From Neisseria subflava (lineage in GTDB: Bacteria > Pseudomonadota > Gammaproteobacteria > Burkholderiales > Neisseriaceae): a stretch of DNA of 64,000 bases. Numbering within the stretch: the first letter of the stretch is position 1; every line of letters starts with the position of its first letter. Location of the stretch: assembly GCF_024205745.1 (NCBI RefSeq), contig NZ_CP073117.1, positions 2,046,001 through 2,110,000 of the forward strand, given 5' to 3'. A program made the translations under genes and the position numbers. This document shows, piece by piece, positions 58,163 through 64,000 of the stretch. Below the pieces are notes generated by a model. It was given only the letters and a program-made list of their open reading frames with translations, made no database searches and was not told the origin of the DNA.

Positions 58163-60622
58163 TTAATGCTTGGTTGCTTTTGTTCTTGACTTCGCCTTAG
58201 AAGTTTGCGGGGTCTCGGCAACCGCCAATTCAGCCGCCCATTGCTCAGGCTGAGCTTCCAAGCCCAAAGCCAACACTTCATCAATCCATTTGACCGGATG
58301 AATGGTCAGACCGGTTTTGACATTTTCAGGGATTTCTTCCAAATCTTTGACGTTGTCTTTTGGAATCAATACATGCTTGATCCCACCGCGCAAAGCAGCC
58401 AGCAGTTTTTCTTTCAAACCGCCGATAGGCAAAACTTCGCCACGCAAAGTGATTTCGCCGGTCATTGCCACATCTGCACGCACCGGAATTTTGGTGAAGG
58501 CAGAAACCATCGCCAAAGTCATGGCGATACCTGCGCTCGGACCGTCTTTTGGCGTCGCACCTTCAGGCACATGGACGTGAATGTCTTTCTTCTCGTAAAA
58601 ATCAGGAGCCAAACCCACTGACTCAGCACGTGAACGGACAACCGACCATGCGGCTGATACCGATTCTTTCATGACATCGCCCAGTTGACCAGTACATTGA
58701 ATCGTACCTTTGCCCGGCAAGGCAACCGCCTCAACAGTCAACAACTCGCCACCGACTTCGGTCCAAGCCAAACCGGTTACCTGACCGATGCGGTTTTCGC
58801 TTTCAGCCACACCATAGTCGAAACGGCGCACGCCCAGATAGTCATGCAGATTTTTCTCAGTAACTTTAATCGCTTTAGGCTTGGCCTTGCTTACTGTTTT
58901 AGATTTGGACGCTTTTTTCTTGTCCTCATTCAAGGTAACCTGCATGACAACTTTGCGGCAGATTTTGGCAATTTCGCGATCCAACGAGCGGACACCGGCC
59001 TCGCGGGTGTAGTAACGGATAATATCGCGCACCGCACTTTCATCAACCACCAACTCGCCCTCTTTCACACCATTGCGCTTCATTTGTTTCGGCACAAGGT
59101 ATTGCATGGCGATATTGATTTTTTCATCTTCCGTATAACCGGACAGACGGATAATTTCCATACGGTCAAGCAGCGGAGTCGGGATATTCAAGCTGTTTGA
59201 AGTGGCAATAAACATCACATCGCTCAAATCATAATCGACTTCGGCATAGTGGTCGGCGAACTTGTTGTTTTGCTCAGGATCCAGCACCTCAAGCAATGCG
59301 CTGGCCGGATCGCCACGGAAATCGCTGCCCATCTTGTCGATTTCATCGAGCAGGAACAATGGGTTTTTCACACCCGCTTTCGCCATGTTTTGCAGGATTT
59401 TGCCCGGCATAGAGCCGATATAGGTACGGCGGTGGCCGCGGATTTCGCTTTCATCACGCACACCGCCCAAGGCCATACGCACATATTGGCGGCCTGTGGC
59501 TTTGGCAATCGATTCACCCAAGGAAGTTTTACCTACCCCCGGAGGACCCACCAGACACAAAATCGGGCCTTTGAGCTTGTCCATACGTTTTTGAACAGCC
59601 AAATATTCCAAAATGCGCTCTTTGACTTTTTCCAGACCATAGTGGTCAGCGTTCAACACCAAATCGGCTTTGGCAATATCTTTGCTGACACGGGATTTTT
59701 TCTTCCACGGCAACTCAAGCAAAGTATCGATATAGTTGCGCACGACGGTAGATTCCGCAGACATCGGCGGCATCATTTTCAGTTTTTTCAATTCAGACAG
59801 ACATTTTTCTTCAGCCTCTTTGCTCATGCCTGCTTCTTTGATTTTGTTTTCCAGCGCATCCAGCTCGCCGCGCTCGTCTTCTTCGCCCAATTCTTTCTGA
59901 ATCGCTTTCACTTGCTCATTCAAGTAATACTCGCGTTGGGATTTTTCCATTTGACGTTTCACGCGGCCACGGATGCGTTTCTCAACCTGCATGATGTCGA
60001 GTTCGGCTTCCAACTGCGCCAGCAAAAATTCCAAACGGTCAACAATGCCGGCAGTCTCCAATACATATTGACGCTGCTCCAATTTCAGCTGCAAATGCGC
60101 GGCAATGGTATCTGCAAGACGACTGTTGTCATCAATGCTGCTGATGGTGCTAATGACTTCGGCAGGGATTTTTTTGTTCAACTTCGCATATTGCTCAAAT
60201 TGAGTCAGCAGAGTCCGGCGCAAGGCTTCAATTTCGGGATTGTCCTTGTCGTTGTTTTCATCAATCGCCTCAACATGGGATAAAAACAGTCCGCCTGTCT
60301 CGTCAACCGTCAATGCGCGCGCACGACGGATACCTTCTACCAACACTTTAACGGTGCCGTCAGGCAGCTTCAAAACCTGCAAAACTTGGGCGACCGTACC
60401 GGTCTGGTGCAAATCTTCAGCTTTAGGGTCTTCTGTATTAGGGTCAAGCTGGGCCAACAGGAAAACCGGATCATCATTGGCCATTGCTGCCTCAAGGGCC
60501 GCAATCGATTTAGGACGACCGACGAACAGCGGCAATACCATATGCGGATACACCACGACATCGCGTAAAGGCAAGGTAGCCAGCGCACTGTATTCCTCGA
60601 AATATTTGTCTTTTGTCGGCAT
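58163..60622 (-). CDS. lon: ATP-dependent protease Lon
   Basis: 819 residues. Cytoplasmic AAA+ Ser protease. N domain (about 1-300), AAA+ with Walker [14 protein letters not shown] (near 360), and protease domain with the catalytic Ser in [11 protein letters not shown] (near 690) and Lys in [13 protein letters not shown] (near 733). The frame opens at a TTG upstream; the ATG at 60622 ([11 protein letters not shown]) is likely. Between this gene and HU (downstream in transcription) is about 185 bases without a gene. Confidence 0.96.
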   Translation of the reverse strand: MPTKDKYFEEYSALATLPLRDVVVYPHMVLPLFVGRPKSIAALEAAMANDDPVFLLAQLDPNTEDPKAEDLHQTGTVAQVLQVLKLPDGTVKVLVEGIRRARALTVDETGGLFLSHVEAIDENNDKDNPEIEALRRTLLTQFEQYAKLNKKIPAEVISTISSIDDNSRLADTIAAHLQLKLEQRQYVLETAGIVDRLEFLLAQLEAELDIMQVEKRIRGRVKRQMEKSQREYYLNEQVKAIQKELGEEDERGELDALENKIKEAGMSKEAEEKCLSELKKLKMMPPMSAESTVVRNYIDTLLELPWKKKSRVSKDIAKADLVLNADHYGLEKVKERILEYLAVQKRMDKLKGPILCLVGPPGVGKTSLGESIAKATGRQYVRMALGGVRDESEIRGHRRTYIGSMPGKILQNMAKAGVKNPLFLLDEIDKMGSDFRGDPASALLEVLDPEQNNKFADHYAEVDYDLSDVMFIATSNSLNIPTPLLDRMEIIRLSGYTEDEKINIAMQYLVPKQMKRNGVKEGELVVDESAVRDIIRYYTREAGVRSLDREIAKICRKVVMQVTLNEDKKKASKSKTVSKAKPKAIKVTEKNLHDYLGVRRFDYGVAESENRIGQVTGLAWTEVGGELLTVEAVALPGKGTIQCTGQLGDVMKESVSAAWSVVRSRAESVGLAPDFYEKKDIHVHVPEGATPKDGPSAGIAMTLAMVSAFTKIPVRADVAMTGEITLRGEVLPIGGLKEKLLAALRGGIKHVLIPKDNVKDLEEIPENVKTGLTIHPVKWIDEVLALGLEAQPEQWAAELAVAETPQTSKAKSRTKATKH

Positions 60623-60779
60623 AGTTAGAAATCTCAATCATTGTTAAATCAGAATGTAGCTCAAAATTGGGCTGAAGCGCTGCATTTCAAGACTTGAAAA
60701 CGGCTTATCCGCACCTATTTTCGAAAACATCATTTTTAATAGCCCGATATGGACGTTTACGATAAAATATATCGGATTT

Positions 60780-60810
60780 CGGGCCGTCTGAAAACTTTTC
60801 AGACGGCCCG
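60780..60810. repeat. Inverted DUS pair between lon and ybeD
   Basis: CGGGCCGTCTGAAAAC and GTTTTCAGACGGCCCG. Extended perfect stem with a C/G end; both flanking genes diverge from it, so it is not a normal terminator position. Confidence 0.7.
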
Positions 60811-60835
60811 AGCAAACCAAACAAGGCAATAAACC

Positions 60836-61111
60836 ATGACAGACTCAACTGAAAAAAAATCACTGATTGAATTCCCCTGCACTTTCTCCTTGAAAGTTAT
60901 GGGTGCAGTTCATCCCGAATTTGAATCCGCCATCTTGGAAACCGTGCGCAAACACGCTCCCGATACCGAGCCGCACCACATTACTACGCGCCCAAGCAGC
61001 AAAGGCAACTACACCGGCGCAACCGTCAAAGTAAATGTCAACAACCAAGAGCAGCTCGACAATATCTACCGCGACCTGACTTCACACGAATTGGTAAAAG
61101 TGGTGCTGTAA
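60836..61111 (+). CDS. ybeD: DUF493 (YbeD family) protein
   Basis: 91 residues, an ACT-like alpha/beta fold. YbeD often sits beside lipB; its role is unknown but it is suspected to regulate lipoate synthesis. The TAA stop overlaps the lipB ATG by one base (TAATG), so the two are translationally coupled. Confidence 0.9.
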   Translation: MTDSTEKKSLIEFPCTFSLKVMGAVHPEFESAILETVRKHAPDTEPHHITTRPSSKGNYTGATVKVNVNNQEQLDNIYRDLTSHELVKVVL

Positions 61112-61713
61112 TGAAAATCGTGCACAAAGGCTTGGTCGATTACCTGCCGACTTTCGAAGCCATGAAGGCATTTAATGCCTCGCGTGACGAAAACACCGAA
61201 GACGAATTATGGGTGGTCGAACATCCACCCGTATTTACCCAAGGCTTGGCCGGCAAGCCCGAACACCTCCTCATCCGCGACGATATTCCCGTTGTCCAAA
61301 TTGACAGAGGTGGTCAAATTACCTATCACGGCCCCGGTCAATTGGTCGTCTATACGATGATCAATTTCAAACGCCGTAAAACCAGCGTTCGCCATATCGT
61401 TTCCGCACTTGAAAACAGCATTATCGCCACCTTGGCAGAATACGGCATCGAAGCAGCCGCCGACCCAAAACGTCCCGGCGTTTATGTCGGCGGGCGTAAA
61501 ATCGCTTCCCTGGGCCTGCGTATCAAAGACGGCTCCGTTTACCACGGTTTGGCTCTCAATGTGAACATGGATTTAAGTCCGTTTACCCATATTAACCCCT
61601 GCGGTTATGCCGGTATGGAAATGACCCAAATTGCCGACTATGTCTCTCTGGCACCCAGTTTGGCAGAAGTCTCAGACAAACTGACCAAGCATTTACAAAA
61701 AGAGCTGGCATAA
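61111..61713 (+). CDS. lipB: Octanoyl-[acyl-carrier-protein]:protein octanoyltransferase LipB
   Basis: 200 residues. Transfers octanoate from ACP to lipoyl domains. The catalytic Cys is in [11 protein letters not shown] (near 170) and the Lys in [12 protein letters not shown] (near 132). [16 protein letters not shown] is the conserved N-terminal motif. Confidence 0.95.
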   Translation: MKIVHKGLVDYLPTFEAMKAFNASRDENTEDELWVVEHPPVFTQGLAGKPEHLLIRDDIPVVQIDRGGQITYHGPGQLVVYTMINFKRRKTSVRHIVSALENSIIATLAEYGIEAAADPKRPGVYVGGRKIASLGLRIKDGSVYHGLALNVNMDLSPFTHINPCGYAGMEMTQIADYVSLAPSLAEVSDKLTKHLQKELA

Positions 61714-61841
61714 GGCCGTCTGAAATATTCAACCCCAACGCCATCTTTTAACTACCCCTCTGAACCCACAAGCCCTTAGGCCATAAAGGCCGCAATAAGC
61801 TTTTCAGACGGCCTTTATAACGACAGAAAGAACACATCACC

Positions 61842-62825
61842 ATGAGTGAAGAAGTAAAAAACGACCCTAAACGCGGCATCAAACTAAAAGGCGCAGACAA
61901 AACTGCACGCATTCCGATTAAAGTTGTTCCATTGGAACAAAAATTGAAAAAGCCCGAATGGATCCGCGCCAAATTACCGGGCAAGAAATTCTTTGAAATC
62001 AAAAACATTCTTCGCGAACAAAAAATGCATACCGTGTGCGAAGAAGCATCTTGTCCAAATATCAGCGAATGCTTTACCAAGGGTACGGCCACATTCATGA
62101 TCATGGGCGATATTTGTACCCGCCGTTGCCCGTTCTGCGACGTTGGCCATGGCCGCCCCAATATGTTGGATCCTGACGAGCCTAAACACTTGGCCGAATC
62201 CGTCAAATCCATGAACCTGCGCTATGTCGTGATCACTTCCGTCGACCGCGACGACCTGCGTGATGGTGGCGCACAACATTTTGCCGACTGCATTAAAGCC
62301 ATCCGCGAAACCAGCCCGAATACCAAAATCGAAATCCTTGTTCCCGATTTCCGCGGCCGTCTGGACATCGCACTGGAAATCTTGGCAGAAACACCACCCG
62401 ACGTGATGAACCACAACTTGGAAACCCATCCAAGCCTGTATAAAAAAGCCCGTCCGGGTGCCAACTACCAACACTCCCTCGAGCTTCTGCGCCGCTACAA
62501 AGAAATGATGCCCCATATCCCGACCAAGTCCGGCATCATGGTCGGCTTGGGTGAAACAGACGAGGACGTGCGCGAAATCATGCGCGATATGCGTGCCAAC
62601 AATATCGAGATGATTACTATCGGCCAATATCTGCAACCTTCAGACGGCCACTTGCCCGTCTTGCGCTATGTAACGCCCGACCAATTCAAAGTTTTTGAAA
62701 AAGAAGCATACGAATTAGGCTTTACCAATGCCGCCATCGGCGCAATGGTTCGCTCCAGCTACCACGCAGACGAACAAGCAGCAGAAGCTTTGCGTGAAAC
62801 CCACGGCGGGTGTAGCCACCACTAA
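61842..62825 (+). CDS. lipA: Lipoyl synthase LipA
   Basis: 327 residues. Radical SAM enzyme that inserts two sulfurs into the octanoyl chains made by LipB. The auxiliary cluster is [12 protein letters not shown] (near 66), the radical SAM cluster [10 protein letters not shown] (near 92), and the C-terminal RSSYHADE (near 304) supplies the Ser ligand. DUS copies lie between lipB and lipA, with no clear terminator. Confidence 0.96.
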   Translation: MSEEVKNDPKRGIKLKGADKTARIPIKVVPLEQKLKKPEWIRAKLPGKKFFEIKNILREQKMHTVCEEASCPNISECFTKGTATFMIMGDICTRRCPFCDVGHGRPNMLDPDEPKHLAESVKSMNLRYVVITSVDRDDLRDGGAQHFADCIKAIRETSPNTKIEILVPDFRGRLDIALEILAETPPDVMNHNLETHPSLYKKARPGANYQHSLELLRRYKEMMPHIPTKSGIMVGLGETDEDVREIMRDMRANNIEMITIGQYLQPSDGHLPVLRYVTPDQFKVFEKEAYELGFTNAAIGAMVRSSYHADEQAAEALRETHGGCSHH

Positions 62826-62843
62826 ACAACAGGAAAAATCATA

Positions 62844-63350
62844 ATGAAAAAAATGATTGTTATTTTTTTAGGCTTGCTAAGCTTTAATGCTTATTCCTAT
62901 GATGCCACAAGAGGCGCCCTGCAAAACGACCCTACCTTGTGTCAATATGGTTACAATCCAAATTGCGGTTCTAAAAATAGATCTGCGCCCCCTATAGAAA
63001 TCATTTATCATAATATTAATATTGAAGTTCCACCCTTATTTGCAGCTTTTGCTTTAAGTTCACAAACAGGATATTTTGCAGTAGCTACAAATCAAGGATC
63101 TTTGGAGATGGCACAAGAGAAAGCAATTGAAGAGTGTCAAAAAGGAAGCCAAAATACTCCTTGTGAAGTGCTTAAGTGGGTCAAGAATAGTTGTCTCTCA
63201 GCTGCAAAAGGAAGGCTAAAAAGGAATTATATTGTATTTACAGGTGGAGGCCTTCCGGGAAATGCAGAAAAAATAGCTTTGCTAAATTGTATGAAAAAAG
63301 GGGCAAAAGAATGCAGAATCATTGTTCCCGAAACATGCTCGATTAGTTAA
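62844..63350 (+). CDS. DUF4189-type secreted protein
   Basis: 168 residues with a Sec signal peptide (MKKMIVIFLGLLSFNAYSYD). The C-terminal half fits the DUF4189 pattern: FAAFALSSQTGYFAVATNQG, paired Cys in EECQKGSQNTPCEVLKW, and KNSCLSAAKG. Eight Cys in the mature protein point to disulfides. It is A/T-rich and only 18 bases after lipA, with AGG before the ATG. In Neisseria such proteins occur in accessory regions, but the role is unknown. Confidence 0.72.
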   Translation: MKKMIVIFLGLLSFNAYSYDATRGALQNDPTLCQYGYNPNCGSKNRSAPPIEIIYHNINIEVPPLFAAFALSSQTGYFAVATNQGSLEMAQEKAIEECQKGSQNTPCEVLKWVKNSCLSAAKGRLKRNYIVFTGGGLPGNAEKIALLNCMKKGAKECRIIVPETCSIS

Positions 63351-63440
63351 ATAGAATATTATGATTCCCTAACAGTAAAAAATATATTACGTATTCTAAA
63401 ATAATCAATAAGTTAGTTCGAAATTTATTAGTATATAATT

Positions 63441-63472
63441 AAAAGGCCGTCTGCAGCAGTTTTCAGACGGCT
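63441..63472. repeat. Inverted DUS pair with partial mutation
   Basis: AAAAGGCCGTCTGCAGCAG with TTTTCAGACGGCTT. The left copy has GCAG in place of GAA. It would weakly terminate the DUF4189 gene. Confidence 0.6.
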
Positions 63473-63476
63473 TGAT

Positions 63477-63584
63477 ACCTTTGCAAAATTCCCCAAAATC
63501 CCCTAAATTCCCACAAAGGCATTTAGGGGATTTCTCATGAGCACTTTCTTCCAGTAAACCGCACAAGCCGAGACCTTTGCAAAA
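63477..63584 (+). mobile_element. Remnant of an IS5-family element
   Basis: ACCTTTGCAAAATTCCCC begins a 90-base stretch that matches the left end of the Neisseria IS5-family transposon. It includes the CCCCTAAAT/ATTTAGGGG hairpin (63500-63529) and the transposase start ATGAGCACTTTCTTCCAG (MSTFFQ), here followed by TAA and truncated after the codons for TAQA. Then GAGACCTTTGCAAAA (63570-63584) repeats the left end in direct orientation. A degraded tandem of IS ends, not active. Confidence 0.7.
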
Positions 63585-63705
63585 AAGTGTGTCCACAAAA
63601 CAATAATTTCCTATCAAAGGCTTCTTAAAAATGCCTTCCCCCGACAATAAAGAAATGTCCAAAATGATTAATATGTTGATTCACTAATTTATTCGTGTAA
63701 AATAA

Positions 63706-63734
63706 AAAGCCATCTGCACCAGTCTTCGGACTAT
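63706..63734. repeat. Decayed DUS pair
   Basis: AAGCCATCTGCACCAGTCTTCGGACT can be read as the AGGCCGTCTGCAGCAGTTTTCAGACG pair at 63443-63468 with several point changes. The DNA just before each copy is also similar (TTA-rich, ending in AAAA). Confidence 0.5.
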
Positions 63735-63760
63735 CTTCTCTATTCCAATAGGACTATCTA

Positions 63761-64000
63761 ATGAAACCGATGACCGTATTATTGACTGCAGCCCTGCTTT
63801 CAATTTCCAGCATAAGTGCTTGTAGTAATTCGGAGAACAGTATGAGTATTCAACAAGAGACAGAAGCCAAATTTCATTTAAATCCTCAGCCTAAACAGGC
63901 ATACCGCCTCAAAATTAAAATTAATGATGCTCCAGGCCCCTTAAAACTCATGGGAAAGATGGGTGTTGGCTATAAAGCTGAGGATTGCACATACATTATC
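63761..64000 (+). CDS. Lipoprotein (3' end outside window)
   Basis: 80 codons visible. MKPMTVLLTAALLSISSISA then Cys21 form a lipobox (ISAC), so a lipoprotein is expected. The rest of the visible part is unrecognised: about 59 residues, with a second Cys near the edge (AEDCTY). The region is A/T-rich and follows an IS remnant, so it may be accessory. Confidence 0.65.
   Translation, partial: MKPMTVLLTAALLSISSISACSNSENSMSIQQETEAKFHLNPQPKQAYRLKIKINDAPGPLKLMGKMGVGYKAEDCTYII

Noticed and set aside
63405-63662. 85-codon minus-strand frame
   Set aside because: It runs across the IS remnant and a DUS pair; its residues are translated repeat sequence.

Overview
The window is core chromosome of a Neisseria species. 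The clearest sign is the DNA uptake sequence (DUS) GCCGTCTGAA, present in dozens of copies, mostly as the 12-mer AGGCCGTCTGAA and often as inverted pairs that form the terminators. That 12-mer form and a full-length amylosucrase gene point to a commensal of the N. subflava/flavescens/mucosa type rather than to the meningococcus or gonococcus; this is inference. I see no rRNA, tRNA, prophage, CRISPR array or intact insertion sequence. One RNA gene, the 4.5S SRP RNA, is present.

Layout, left to right. 0-8 kb: 5' end of ilvA (minus), a DacC-like penicillin-binding protein whose catalytic Ser and Lys are missing, the ABC-F ATPase ybiT, two small envelope genes, the sulfate importer cysT-cysW-cysA, and ung. 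8-12 kb: a stomatin-gene remnant, cca with a coupled small membrane gene, a CxxC protein, uraA, and SRP RNA on the minus strand. 12-22 kb: a lactate and sugar block. A 1277-residue FAD/Fe-S oxidoreductase faces the L-lactate operon lutA-lutC-lutB, and amylosucrase diverges from lutA across a 670-base region holding a possible FNR site. 22-30 kb: a polar amino acid ABC importer, the ABC-F ATPase yheS, two secreted Cys-motif proteins and ftsK.

30-42 kb is a protein quality-control stretch: tig-clpP, a Gcr-type membrane protein, clpB, trpS, a lipoprotein, tpx, then ftsH and rlmE on the minus strand. 42-52 kb: yhbY, a Sel1-repeat protein, the pyruvate dehydrogenase genes aceE-aceF-lpdA behind a structured leader, and glnB. 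52-58 kb: a decayed carnitine acyltransferase gene, the murein-recycling ligase mpl, a DUF1287 protein, the ferrous iron operon feoA-feoB plus a 42-residue Cys-rich partner, and HU. 58-64 kb: lon, ybeD-lipB-lipA (lipoate supply for the three lipoyl domains encoded upstream), a DUF4189 protein, an IS remnant and the start of a lipoprotein gene.

Functionally the window joins lactate and pyruvate oxidation (lut, aceEF-lpd, lipAB), sulfate and iron uptake, and proteolysis and chaperones (ClpB, ClpP, FtsH, Lon, trigger factor). I found no convincing new multi-gene system. The best leads are the active-site-less DacC, the two gene remnants, three related secreted Cys-motif proteins, near-identical lipoyl domains in E2 and E3, and several unexplained palindromes or hairpins in leaders.
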